Under the pieces are notes generated by a model. It had not been told where the DNA came from, did not search any database, and saw nothing but the letters and a program-made list of their open reading frames with translations. The translations under genes and the position numbers were made by a program. A DNA stretch of 64,000 bases, from contig PDNA01000003.1 of the NCBI GenBank assembly GCA_002573605.1, forward strand, positions 62,001 to 126,000, in the 5' to 3' direction. This DNA is from Polytolypa hystricis UAMH7299 (Eukaryota > Ascomycota > Eurotiomycetes > Onygenales). Below are positions 21,859-32,239 of the stretch, in pieces. The stretch's first letter is position 1; each line of letters opens with the position of its first letter.

Positions 21859-23371
21859 GGTGAACGATTGTTACTTGTCTTCTTGTTGGTGTTATTGCTG
21901 GGACGAAGGAGGGCTCTTTGTTACGCAAGTGACAAAGCTTGTTGTATTCACTGAAGAATCTAGTACACTTTGTAAGATGACCGGCGATGGAATGATATAT
22001 AATTTATAGGGATCTGCTCAAATGAAGTGGAAAAGAGAATAGCCCTGAGTCAGCTCTTCCTCGGAAATTCGAAGCAATGACTTCTCCCTCCTTAATGCAG
22101 ACGGCAGCGGCAACTAGAGTGTTCCAGGTCGGAGCATAAATAAGGTCATAAAGAGCTGATAGCCATTCAATTAGATCTCAGGATGCCGCCCTGTATGCCT
22201 GAGTTACTCCCTTCCAGCTGTAGGACCTAGAATGTGTGTCAATGTTCCCGAGGCCAGAGTGATCCTGCTTCCAATGTGGTGTAAGTTCTGTAACCGCCCA
22301 AAGAGCTGCATGGTGAGACGCGCCATCATGTTCTTCCAATACGTGCCTAGTAGGATGCGGGGAAATTGGCCAGGAGCCGCGGCATCTTGTGTTTCGAAGC
22401 ATTTCTTTTCGATACTTTATTTAGGGATATAACCCCGGCCACTAGTTTCGGATCCGCGAGCATGCTGAACCACTTAGTTGATAAATAGTGCCCGCTTTGT
22501 TCTGCTATATCAAGATAATGAAAGTAAAATGGCCGGCTGGGCGGATCGCGTAGTTGTGCAAACAACTTGAATAAGGCCTGGGCTGCTAACTGGAATGCGG
22601 GGTAAACAGTGAGCAAAATTTTCATTCAAAGCACATACCTAGGCACACCTATCCATGGAGAGCTTGGGCGGCACCTAGGTATAACACGTGCTAGAAAGGG
22701 AATCCCGTGTATGAGATCATGTATCTTATAATAAGCCATGCCCCTGCCAGTGTCCAATGTCCAGTCCAGTGTCTGATATTGGGGCACGAGAGGGGCATGT
22801 GACCTCACGAGCCCTAAATTGCGAATGAATGACTAATTGTCATCACGTGATTTGTATATATTTCGGCGCTCTTCAAGGTTCTTCTCCCACCTCGAACCTA
22901 CGACTTTGCTGATTGACGGGTCTCTCTCTCATTCAAATACTTATCAAGTGCCTAGCGAAATAATAATGGCTTCAATCAGTTCCCAGTCAGGTTGGTTCCC
23001 AAATACGTGAGTAAGCAGGCGGGGTATCCTTCCCTGCAAGTGCACGGCCCCTTGTGGGGGGAAGTGGAGCATAGCTCGGCATGAGATACATCGAGCGCCG
23101 GCAAATACCACTCCACCTCGGAAGACGCGTGCTCCATATGCAAGCTCGACTCTGTGTCGAGGATGCAGATGCTTTTCGGCACCCATGCTCATGACAGAGT
23201 TGGCTCTTTGAAGCTTTTCCTTCTCGGATACCCCTATTTGCCCGCTTGGTTGTAGCGGAAATGATATCGCCCGCTATCAATTCCAGCATGCTACAGAATA
23301 TCTGTGTCTGTAGAGCCATCTACCATACGTTGACCAACCACACACAGATCAAGTAGTACAAAGTCACAAAA
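21859..23371. other. Divergent intergenic region between ADH and LRA2
   Basis: About 1.5 kb containing the promoters of both genes. The open frames in it (for example 22944-23319 minus) carry no domain signal. A TATATATTT stretch near 22856 is too far from the LRA2 start to be assigned with confidence. Confidence 0.35.
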
Positions 23372-24626
23372 ATGTCCATTCCAATCATCGACTCACACAT
23401 CCATCTCTTCGCCGCCTCGCATCTGGACACTCTTGCCTGGCACTCCCCTTCTAACCCTCTAGGTTCCCAGCACTCTGTCGCAGAATATCGCCAAGCCGCC
23501 TCATCTGTGCACACATCCTGCTCCACCAACGCCTCGACGTATCTGCGTGGCTTCATATTTCTCGAGACGGACCGTATCTCATCCCTCTCCCCGGAGAACT
23601 GGTCACATGCCCTCGATGAAGTATCATTTCTGACGCGCATTGCTAAAGGAGAGCCGCTGGCTGGAGAAGGCCATGAAGCAGCAGATAGCGCTTTATGTCT
23701 TGCCATTGTGCCCTGGGCGCCTGTGCCCGCTGGTCCAGCCGCTTTGCAGTCATATTTAAAGCTGGTGCGTGAACGCACAGGAGATGATGTGTGGCCGAAG
23801 ATTCGAGGCGTGCGGTACCTGGTTCAGGACAAGCCGTGGGGGACGATGTTGGAAAATGGGCTTATAGAGGGCCTAAGGTGGTTAGGTCAGCAGCGATTGG
23901 TGTTTGATTTGGGCGTCGATGCAAGACAGGGTGGTCTTTGGCAGCTGGAGCAGGCGGCGGAGATGCTGGAAAGGGTATATGATGGGATAGAGGATGATGG
24001 GAAGAAGCTTAGAGTTGTTATCAGTACGTTTCATACACTTCCTCTTTTCTGTCTTGGACTTTTTATATCATTGAAGAAAATAATTTTATTCCGTCCCAAC
24101 TTTATCCTATCCACATCCCCCTATGGGACCTATCTAACAAAATAGTGTCACAGACCACCTCTGCAAACCAAACCTCCGCCTCCCCTACAGCACCCCATTA
24201 ATCATCACCAATCCCATATTCCTCACCTGGAAACGCCACATAACATCCCTCTCCCGCCATCCACACACCTACATGAAACTCTCCGGCGCATTCTCCGAAC
24301 TTCCCACTCGTTATTTTCCTCTCCCAGTACCAAAATCCACAACAACTCAGTCATCATCATCATCCGAAGAAGAAATTATATCATCCACCGCCACGCATAT
24401 CCAGCCATGGACGGATGTGGTTTTTGATTGCTTTGGGCCTGCGCGTGTGTTGTTTGGGAGCGATTGGCCGGTGTGCAATGTTGGTGGGGGAGGGAATAGG
24501 GTGGCGTGGAGACGGTGGAGGGAGGTTGTGGAGGTGTTGTTGGAGAGGAGGGGGTTGAGTGTGGAGGGGAAAGGGGGTGTTTGGGGCGGAGTGGCGGGGA
24601 GGGTTTATGGGGTTGACGGGGTATAG
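23372..24626 (+). CDS. LRA2: Probable L-rhamnono-gamma-lactonase (amidohydrolase family)
   Basis: Two exons, 23372-24023 and 24154-24626, flank a 130 bp intron (GTACGT donor, TATCTAAC branch, CACAG acceptor). The product is 374 residues. The start MSIPIIDSHIHLF carries the metal-binding His-x-His at the first strand of an amidohydrolase-2 (COG3618-like) TIM barrel. Further family motifs are the RGVRYLVQDKP segment, a strand with INHLCKP across the splice junction, MKLSGAFSE, and the late aspartate motif GSDWPVCN. The family hydrolyses sugar lactones. Here the substrate is proposed to be L-rhamnono-1,4-lactone, step 2 of fungal L-rhamnose breakdown, because an LRA1-type dehydrogenase lies convergently 0.4 kb away and an LRA3-type dehydratase about 9 kb away. 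A Ser/Glu-rich insertion (about residues 314-330) looks lineage-specific. L-fucono- or galactonolactonase activity remains an alternative. Confidence 0.82.
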
Positions 24627-25020
24627 GGGGACTGTGAGTGTGTTTTTGTTGGTATGGGGATGGTGTTTATTTCTCTTTTTTCTTTTTTGGCTTGGGAAAT
24701 ATCCGGTGCTCTAGCTATCAATGCATGTAATTATCATTGTTCGACGGCGGGGGGATTCAGATTAAAGGAGACTATCATACTGTGGCATATACTATTCCTC
24801 TCAGAGAAACAAAATCGTGTATATATGGGAAACCTTGCCCCGCTAGGCACATTGGTTCCTATAAAAAAAAGTAATTCCTTTCTGTCATTACCATCATCTC
24901 GAAATGAGACGTATAATCATGAAGTGCCTTGGACCCCATAATCACAGTGGCAAGGAAGGAGGTTTCATGTACATCCTATTTACATAGGTCATATATCGTT
25001 TCCCCCCGGCCCTCCTCGCC
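24627..25020. other. Short convergent intergenic region between LRA2 and LRA1
   Basis: 394 bp between two stop codons. It is T-rich just after LRA2 and holds the 3' regions of both genes. Nothing else is seen. Confidence 0.45.
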
Positions 25021-26159
25021 TCACTGAAGATTTACAAATAATCCCCCATCAACAAGAATCTGGGCGCCAGTCTAGTTCACGTCCCCCAATGGGGAGCGCA
25101 AAGGTCAGCACAACTCCCCACACCAAACAAAAAAAGAAACAAGGGGAGGAGGGTAAGAAAAGAAGGACGTTACTCACCACATAACCACTCAACTCCTCAC
25201 AAGCCAAAAACACCGCCGGCCCCGCCAAATCCGCCGTCTTCCCCAGTCTCCCCAACGGTATCCTTCCCTCCATATACCTCCGTTTCTCTTCATCCTTCAA
25301 ATCATCCTCATTCAACTGTGTGCGAATCGTCCCCGGCAATAACGCATTACACCTAATGCCGTACTTCCCCAACGCCACGGCGCATGACTGCATTAGGGAG
25401 CTTATACCCGCCTTTGTGGGCGTGTAGTGTGCTTGCAGCCCGCCGCCGACGAGCGCGGAGATGGAGGATATGCCGATTATAGAGCCACCGGGGGGTGATT
25501 GGGAGAGGGACATTTGTCGGGCGGCGGATTGCACGGCGTAGAAGGCGCCGGACAGGTTGGTTGAGATGGTTTGGTTGAGGAGAGCTAGGTCAATTCTAGA
25601 ATATAAAGGTTTAGATTACCGCGGGTTAGTATGATAAGAAGGGGGGGGGGGGAGGACGTGCTCTAGAAACTCGCGGAATTGGCACACGCCTGCATTGCTG
25701 ACGAAGATATCCAATCTACCAAATGCGCTAACGATCTCTGCGACGAATTTCGTGCCCGTCTCCGGTTGCGATATGTCGCCTGCCACGGCGATGAATCTAG
25801 TCTTCTGCTCTGTAGCATCTGCGTTGATGATGATCTCGTCTGCTTCGCGGTGCAGTTCTTCGAGCTGCGTTGATTCGTCTGGTGTGCCGAGGTGGTTTAT
25901 GGCTACGGATGCGCCGTGGCGGAGATATTCGAGGGCAATGGCCTGGTGTTGATGTTAGTTAGATCATGGCTTATTTGACCCTCCTTGGTCGGGTATTAGG
26001 GTTCAATCAATTCCACATTCATCCCATTGTCCTCCACTGACAACACACATCGGGCCGTGTCTGGGAAATAAGAAGGAATCGAAGACATACCCGTCCAATG
26101 CCTGTAAGCCCACCCGTCACCGCAGCAACTTTGCCCACGAGAAGCTTTGGTAATGTCAT
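25021..26159 (-). CDS. LRA1: Probable L-rhamnose 1-dehydrogenase (short-chain dehydrogenase/reductase)
   Basis: Four exons (26091-26159, 25662-25942, 25178-25595, 25021-25071) join in phase to 272 residues. The cofactor motif TGGLTGIGR is at 15-23, NAG occurs in FVSNAGVCQF, and the active site has Ser160/161, Tyr174 and Lys178 (YTPTK), with a supporting Asn130. The C-terminal end GAQILVDGGLFVNLQ is typical of fungal L-rhamnose dehydrogenases and is encoded by a tiny 51 nt last exon. The enzyme should oxidise L-rhamnose to the lactone with NAD(P)+, the first pathway step, feeding LRA2 next door. The second intron appears to use a GC donor (GCACGT) with a normal AG acceptor, the only choice that keeps the frame, and it contains a run of 12 C on the coding strand. 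Another SDR sugar dehydrogenase activity is possible if the neighbours are ignored. Confidence 0.83.
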
Positions 26160-27654
26160 GATTTCAGCTAGATCCCTTGTTTCTCTCTCTCTCTGTCTCT
26201 TATTTTGTAAGGTTGAGCTTCAAAAAACCAACGATTTTGGTAGTGTCCCCAGGTTTCAATTCACTGATCAGCTCTCCTTAAGATTGGAAACTGGTATCCG
26301 ATTTATGGGAGACCTGGTTTGACAATTTGAGGCTGGTGACCAATGCAAGCAGTATTGGTGTTCCGGGCTAAACTATGCTTTGCTTAGTTAGCTGTGATAA
26401 AATATAGCTTCATACTCTATAATAGATATAGAAGGTGGGGTTATAAAAGCACTTACCGTACTACTTACATCTCTTATATTCGTCCTGTTAGTCAGGTCGG
26501 TAGTTGTGTACGTCGATATACGACACGATATTGTACTCCACCAGTAAACGTCGATGTGCCAATGCTGAGATCAGCGGATCCCAGCCCAAACTGTTAATTA
26601 TATATGCAGTAAGCTCTGGATAATATCGAATATGAAGGATGAAGGATGAGAGTATGCCCCTCCCCCCAGATAGTGGGGCGCATCCTCCAACTTCATAATA
26701 ATACCTCTGTCGACCACTCTTTATCAGAACATTCTGCGCAAAGCTGCAGGGATTAAAACGTGCCACTTCCCCCCCCCCCGCCAAACTCTAATAAATAGTT
26801 GCTCTTAACCCGCAGAAGCGCCTACAGGCAATAATAATAATACTCTCGGCATGTTGTTTGGACGATGTTTGTCGGTGCAATGGAACCAAAGCTTCTCGAC
26901 CCTCGGGGATCTCGGGGCAATGACATCCCGATAGACGACGGCGCTAACTGCGCGGAAATCAATATTTGGTTTTGTTCCCCCATGATAACCATACCGTGCC
27001 TTTCAACCAGCTGAGGAACCATAATTTCTGCCTCAGATCATGAGTTTGCTAGTCACTCCGGGTTGCTGAAGACTCCACCCGCTGAGATTTAAGCAGTATT
27101 TTCTACAACCCTCGAGACGAACTTGAACTCATGTCAATGTTTCTTTCAACCTCAGCTTAGATTTAGGAATGTTCAAGGATAATGTACTTCTTTAGAGATA
27201 TCAATAGAATAGAACAGAGTATCTCCACACTCAGAGACTATAGACAACAGCACTGAAGATTTACTCTAAAAAAAGCCCCTGGTGTGACAATCTAAATCCT
27301 GTACTTGTATATGTAGCTTTGTTGATTTATACTAGACTTACTGATTGCTGCAGTTTTCTTTGTTCTGTTTATTGTTTATTTTATCTTGCTTATTTTAATA
27401 TGTTTTAGCATGGCAGGGCTTGATTGTAAAACTCTTTTGCTTATTTCTTTAATTTTTTATTCTCCCTTTCTTCTTCAACTTTGTGTTCTTTAACTAGGTT
27501 ACTTTAATAAGAGAGAGTCTTTATTAAAACAGATCCTGACACCTGGAAGCCTACTGAGGCACTGTCATATCAAAATTTGCCATCTGAATAATGACCCCTT
27601 TTTCTTACAGTATGTTGTTTGTTACATGATATATAAGAAGACCTCAAATGACTC
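26160..27654. other. Left part of an AT-rich island, upstream of LRA1
   Basis: The first few hundred bases are the LRA1 promoter, with a CT run at 26185-26200. Beyond that, no gene is supported. The stretch from about 27120 to 27560 is conspicuously AT-rich, unlike the rest of the catabolic locus. Short frames near 26488-26784 and 26822-27022 have no recognisable content. Confidence 0.4.
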
Positions 27655-27836
27655 AAAGAATATGATTTCTGATTGATCTGAGATCCATGACTATCTTGGT
27701 AGTAAGAATGATATAAAGGAATGACATCACTACCTCAAAAACTCCATCACCTGCAAAAGAGAAAAAAAGAGCAAGGAAAACAATGGAATTCAACAGGAAA
27801 AACTCCTCATTCAGCAGTAGCTCGCTGGGTAGCTGC
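27655..27836. repeat. Duplicated segment A, copy 1
   Basis: About 180 bp starting around GATTTCTGATTGATCTG and running through a purine-rich AAAAAGAGCAAGGAAAA stretch to CAGCAGTAGCTCGCTGGG. It matches segment A copy 2 (30316-30497) base for base over most of its length. It lies directly 3' of the unrecognised gene ending at 27842. Confidence 0.85.
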
Positions 27837-27841
27837 CTGTG

Positions 27842-28703
27842 CTATACTGGCCCAGGGTTTTTTAGGATAGACTCGCGGTTTTCAACATAGATATTTACCC
27901 CCAACCCGGTTTTGTCAACAACAAGTTCTCCCTTTCCAACAGGCTGAGACTGAGTCCAGTCAACAATCTCAATCCGTCGACGCAGAAACGGGAGCTTCAA
28001 CGGCCTACAGATATTCACGCACATGTGATCCAGTAACGTGCCCAATCTTGGTACTTTATCAAAATTTCCAAACACAGACACTACCATGGTCTTGGCGTTT
28101 TTTTCAGGAGGGAAATCGTTTGGATCGGTATTTGGCAATAATCTACTTCGCTCGTTAGCGCGCTTGTGCCTCGATAATCGCCTATTGAGCTTCTGTTATA
28201 TATTTGCCCTCTAGTTCCTGTACCTAGTCGATTTGAAAGGGTGCCATAATTACTCCCTTTGGCGAGGCGATTATGAAAACGGGCGGTCCATTCCGCTTGG
28301 CCATTCCCATGCTAGAGTATGTCTCATTGAAGGTTAAGTGTGCTATTTCGCCATCACTTCCCATGCACTCATCTTGGTAACGGTCGTTTGGGTGTGGTGT
28401 ATTGGAGATGGCTCCCATGTGAGTATCTTGATAACCGTGGCTTGGGTGTGGTGTATTGGAGATGGTTCCCATAGAACCGTCTTGGTTATTATAGCCTGGG
28501 CTAGTCATATTGGGGATCATCCCCGCGGAAGGACCATAGTCGCCATAGCTTGGCTGTGTTATATTGGATTCGGGTATTGCGGTAGGCACTTGGTTAGTGG
28601 AGCTTGAGCGTTGTCCGGGGTCAACAACTTCGATCATCCATCGTTCATTTCGGCGTGTCAGAAAAACGGACACACTACTCATGTGTTCTCCAGCACTATC
28701 CAT
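27842..28703 (-). pseudogene. Unrecognised duplicated-family gene, copy 1, reading frame interrupted
   Basis: Two minus-strand frames follow each other. 28703-28224 starts MDSAGEHMSSVSVFLTRR and ends IIASPKGVIMAPFQID. 28138-27842 contains FLRRRIEIVDWTQS and KTGLGVNIYVENRE. I could not join them with a phase-correct GT-AG intron, so the gene is either differently spliced or broken. The first frame holds tandem repeats of an 18-residue unit (MGTISNTPHPSHGYQD type). Pieces resemble the frames at 31757-32314 (VVVIASP; ETGLGRIEMKFYANE) and 30565-31218 (FRVIDWSGT), suggesting one family. A TATA-like box lies about 240 bp upstream at 28942. No domain is recognised and I assign no function. Confidence 0.4.
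28370..28540 (-). repeat. Imperfect 54 bp tandem repeats inside the copy 1 frame
   Basis: About three units, each encoding an MG-x-I-S-N-T-P-H-P-x3-YQD-type 18-mer, with the first unit more diverged. The plus strand shows the recurring GGTGTGGTGTATTGGAGATGG word. The repeat stays in frame. Confidence 0.75.
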
Positions 28704-28941
28704 ATTGTAATACCGGTGTGATTTGCTGTGAAGTCGTATTATCGTCGCTGCGCTAAATAACGAAAATGGCGAAAACGGCGACTGGATTCAATTTGGTTGC
28801 TTTGAGAACTGCAAAATTAAGCGCTCGAAGGGGCTGATTGATCTCAAAAGGGTGGGAGAACTTTCGATCGGAAGAAACGTGAAAACACAATGGGATGGGT
28901 TGTGGGAGAAATACCCATGACTTTGGTGTCCTTGACGGCAC

Positions 28942-28948
28942 CTTTATA
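28942..28948 (-). promoter_or_regulatory. TATA-like box (TATAAAG) of the copy 1 gene
   Basis: The minus strand reads GGGGGTATAAAGGTGCC, about 240 bp before the ATG at 28703. The same context, ACAGACAA followed by a G-rich stretch and TATAAA, recurs at 31384-31391 before the second copy. That conservation supports a real core promoter in a duplicated block. Confidence 0.5.
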
Positions 28949-29179
28949 CCCCCGCCCCCTAGGGCGATTGTCTGTGTAAGTTCCCGGTTCGACGATATCC
29001 ATATTGCATCTCTCTGCCTCAGATGGTTCTTTATTCCCGTCACTCGCTGTTGCCAATAGCTCCACATGTGGAGGTTTGCACGGTGACTTCCACAATTCAG
29101 GGGCGTATTCCCTTGAACTTATCGATGTTCCAGAGTCATCTTGAATCTAGGAGTGTTCCACGATGCTTTATCCTGTATG

Positions 29180-29370
29180 GGAGTGTCAATGCCGTCTCGG
29201 ATTCTCGAAAGACTATTTCAAATAGATTGTTATTGGGAAAGTTTGTGTCTCTGCTGTTGTTGGAGACCCTCAAAGGAAGAGGGGAGTGGGCGAAGTTACA
29301 TTGTAGCCACCCCAATGATTTTGTCGGCATAACTCGAGACTGTTGGTGAGCAAACCAAGTAACTTGCAGG
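29180..29370. repeat. Duplicated segment B, copy 1
   Basis: The plus strand ATTTCAAATAGATTGTTATT and following bases, with ...GGGAGTGGGCGAAGTTACA, match 31600-31790 with many substitutions. It lies upstream of the TATA-like box in both copies, so it is probably duplicated promoter DNA. Confidence 0.65.
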
Positions 29371-29411
29371 ATGTTTCTGACAAGAAGACGAGAGTCCCGG
29401 TGTATTGCCAT

Positions 29412-30315
29412 TCTGCGTGTCTAGAAGCGAGAAGTTCCGCGTTGATTTCTAGAAATAAACGGGAAAGCGGGGCGAATCTGAGCGGGTTTGGATATGGCCA
29501 CTCCTGATAAATGGGATGGTAGCGTGCGTTTTTTTTTCACTGCACATTTTATATTTGGCAGACGCGATCCCGTGGTCGCGATAAGCCGTGCATTATACCG
29601 GGTGAATGCAATGGCTGGACATCGCCCTTGCAGTAGCCACACTAATGGGCGAGTCAGATTTCTGCTCTGTCCACAAATCGACCTGCAGCCAGCACCTCCA
29701 ACTGCCAACCTCAGACTTTCTGGCATCAAATAGACCTCTCTTCATACATTACATTCAGTCATAAAGACTGCTACAAGGTTTGCATATTCTTAGGCAGCAT
29801 TAAAAAGCTGCAGATTTATTCATGCTTGAGCATGAAAGGTTCCAGTGTTATCAGGCCGCCACCAACAGATAACATCAATGTATTCCATTGTTGGATGCAT
29901 GTTTCCAAAGAATTAGCTGGTTCAAACAGTCTGAACCAGCAGATGGAAAATATATACAAGGATTCATTTAAAACAGAACCCCCCGAGTGAAAGCTGCTTT
30001 CCCTAGAAGGAGTTGGACTTGAGATCTATTGTGGCAAATTAAAGATATGTAGAAGTAGCATGTAGTAGGTTCAAAGGGGAAGGAGTTTCAGGACTCTAGC
30101 CACCAAAATAGTAGTAGTATTGAATGCCTTCTCCCAGACGTTGCAGGAAGATGGTGGTTAGATGGAGCAAAGAGTGAAGAGAGGGACTCCGGGGAAATGA
30201 TATTCCGATATATAAGACCTCCAAGTTCATCATCTCAATAATTACATTGTATTACTTCCTCCATACTAGGAGTACTTTCTTACAAAAACAGCATACAATG
30301 AAAGTGCCAGAGATC
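29412..30315. other. Spacer between the two duplicated blocks
   Basis: No gene is supported. The minus-strand frame at 29421-29729 is short and featureless. The DNA is AT-rich from about 29740 on. Confidence 0.4.
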
Positions 30316-30497
30316 GAAGAATTTGATTTCTGATTGATCTGGGACCTATGACTGTCTTCAAAGGTAGTGAGGATGATATAAAGGAATGGCATCACTTGTA
30401 CCTCAACACTTCATCAACTGCAAAAGGAAAAGAGCAAGGAAAAACAATGAGAATTCAACAGAAGAACACTGCATTCAGCAGCAGCTAGCTGGGCATC
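30316..30497. repeat. Duplicated segment A, copy 2
   Basis: It matches 27655-27836 at an offset of about 2.66 kb, including GATTTCTGATTGATCTG and the purine-rich AGCAAGGAAAA stretch. It again lies 3' of a minus-strand unrecognised gene. Confidence 0.85.
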
Positions 30498-30564
30498 TCC
30501 TCGGACTTATTAGATCAGTTGCTTGGTAGGACCTTGGTAAAATACTATGTATCCCTTTTCCAAG

Positions 30565-31218
30565 TCAGAAATTTGTCCCTGACCAGTCAATAACTCTGAA
30601 CTGTGATGCAGCACTAAAGTCTGGATGAGGATAAACTTGCACCTTTCCAATGTGAATGGTGGGCTCAAATGCTCTGCCATTAATCAGAATCTCTTCCCTT
30701 CCAATTGGGGTATCGTGCACATACACATGACCAGGACCTAATCACATTCTCATCTCCTCTGTTATGGTGTTGACTATCTGATCCATCTCGTCAGTGATGT
30801 GACACATCAGCAATATCATAGTGTTTTCAGGAGAGAGAAAATACTCCTTATGTTCATTATATTTGTCAGCCACTCGCTTAACTTCCTCCCTGGCAGTTTT
30901 CTTCATCTCGTTCCAGTCGTCCTCTGTTTTGGATAGAACCTGATCCTCGTTCCCTGGCCAGCGTAAACGAAGGGAAGCAAGTATTCCCCATGCTGAGGCT
31001 ACCAGTATAACTGGCGACCTCTCCGGATCTCTGATTCCAATACAGCGCAGTTCCTTGGACCAGGGCGCGCCATGGCGCCCCAAGTATCCTATTCCTCCCC
31101 ACGCTATCCTCTTCACCATCCACTCTACCTCTGAGAGCTTCTTAAACGGGGTTTCGGTCTCCATGTCTGCTCCACCTGTATTTCTTTCCAAAACCCGATT
31201 CACTTGGGTGTGGAGCAA
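30565..31218 (-). pseudogene. Unrecognised duplicated-family gene, copy 2, frame interrupted
   Basis: The main frame runs from about 31218 (first ATG at 31163, METETPFKKLSEVEWMVK) to a stop at 30742. It encodes a helical chain with YFLSPENTMILLMCH and EMDQIVNTITEEM. A second frame downstream, from about 30735 to the stop at 30565, encodes GHVYVHDTPIGREEILINGR and ends FRVIDWSGTNF. That end resembles the IEIVDW segment of the first copy. No convincing intron connects the two, so decay or an unusual splice is likely. No domain is recognised. It occupies the same position between segments A and B as the copy 1 gene, yet its coding part is far more diverged than the flanks. Confidence 0.4.
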
Positions 31219-31383
31219 GTCAATCTCGGGGGCAAGTTAGTTCGTTTTCTTTCGTAGGCTCGCTTTAGGAACGGCAAAAAATGGGTTTAAAAAGGGCTGG
31301 TTGGATAACGTGGTAAAAAGAGCACATTGGAATGATTAACAAGAGAGGGAAAAGTTGTTGCAACTCCAGCACCCTTTACAACC

Positions 31384-31391
31384 CTTTTATA
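31384..31391 (-). promoter_or_regulatory. TATA-like box (TATAAAAG) of the copy 2 gene
   Basis: The minus strand reads GGGTATAAAAGGGTTGT, about 220 bp upstream of the first ATG (31163). It corresponds in position and context to the box at 28942-28948. Confidence 0.5.
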
Positions 31392-31599
31392 CCCAGCCAG
31401 GACAGTTGTCTGTTTTGAGTCACGCTCTGTTTGGCTCTACATTCCGCTTATTTGCTAGCTAAAGAAAATACCTCTGTCCTCTATACACATTTATTCGCGG
31501 ACATTCCTGGTTGTCAGCAACTTGACTGGGTGAAATTTTCGGGATATCCCAATCGCGGCCTCATCCTAAGAGATATGTCAGAATGTGTTACTGTGCACA

Positions 31600-31790
31600 G
31601 GATCTAATGCCTCTTCAAATCCCAGAAATTCCATTTCAAATACATTGTTATTTGGGAAAATTCATGCTTTTTGCTGTTGGAACCGTCGAAGGAGCACGGG
31701 TGTGGGCGGGCTTACACAGCCTCTGAAATGCCTTTACAGTCAAAATTCGGGAAATTTTATGCTAGAAATCTGAGTAACCTGCCCAAGTGC
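31600..31790. repeat. Duplicated segment B, copy 2
   Basis: The diverged counterpart of 29180-29370 (ATTTCAAATACATTGTTATT on the plus strand), at an offset of about 2.42 kb. Its right end overlaps the stop of the 31757-32239 gene. Confidence 0.65.
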
Positions 31791-32239
31791 TGCTGACTGA
31801 AAGACGCCGTGTCTGGCTCATTTGCATAAAATTTCATCTCTATACGGCCGAGTCCTGTCTCAACGATGTCCACTAGGTCTAAGAAACTGATACCTCCCTT
31901 ATTCTCCCCACATACCAGCTTTGCGATAGTGGAGCCGGCAGGGAACCTGGGCTTGTTTCGGGTGTATAATGAATTCCAAACATATGAATGGGTAGTCGCA
32001 CCCTCTTGCATCGCAGGGAAGTTGCTGTCAGCTACTCCTAGTTCGTCAGGCATTGGAGGGCTAGTAGTGAAGACCGCGTATGGCGAGGCAATAACCACTA
32101 CTGGCCAACCATTGAGCTGTTCCATTCTGACGCCGCGTACGGTGAGGTTGAACAGAGTGAGTCGCGGCTCTATCAGCGGTACATCTATGACGCCTGTTTC
32201 GTCCCCAGCAGGCTGCAAAGAAGCCATGTTTTGGGCCAT
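31757..32239 (-). CDS. Unrecognised protein, third member of the island family
   Basis: An uninterrupted frame gives about 160 residues from the ATG at 32239 (MAQNMASLQPAGDETG). It continues open upstream to 32314 without another ATG, so a 5' exon is possible. It contains GWPVVVIASPYAVFTTSP and ETGLGRIEMKFYANE, which resemble two separate pieces of the copy 1 gene at 27842-28703. There is no signal peptide, membrane segment or known catalytic motif. It ends LGRLLRFLA. It is the only member of the three with an intact frame, so it is the best candidate for a functional gene in the island. Function unknown. Confidence 0.45.
   Translation of the reverse strand: MAQNMASLQPAGDETGVIDVPLIEPRLTLFNLTVRGVRMEQLNGWPVVVIASPYAVFTTSPPMPDELGVADSNFPAMQEGATTHSYVWNSLYTRNKPRFPAGSTIAKLVCGENKGGISFLDLVDIVETGLGRIEMKFYANEPDTASFSQQHLGRLLRFLA

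Noticed and set aside
22944..23319. Overlapping minus-strand frames between ADH and LRA2
   Set aside because: Three frames are open over the same stretch with unrelated products and no motif, which indicates chance openness in a promoter region.
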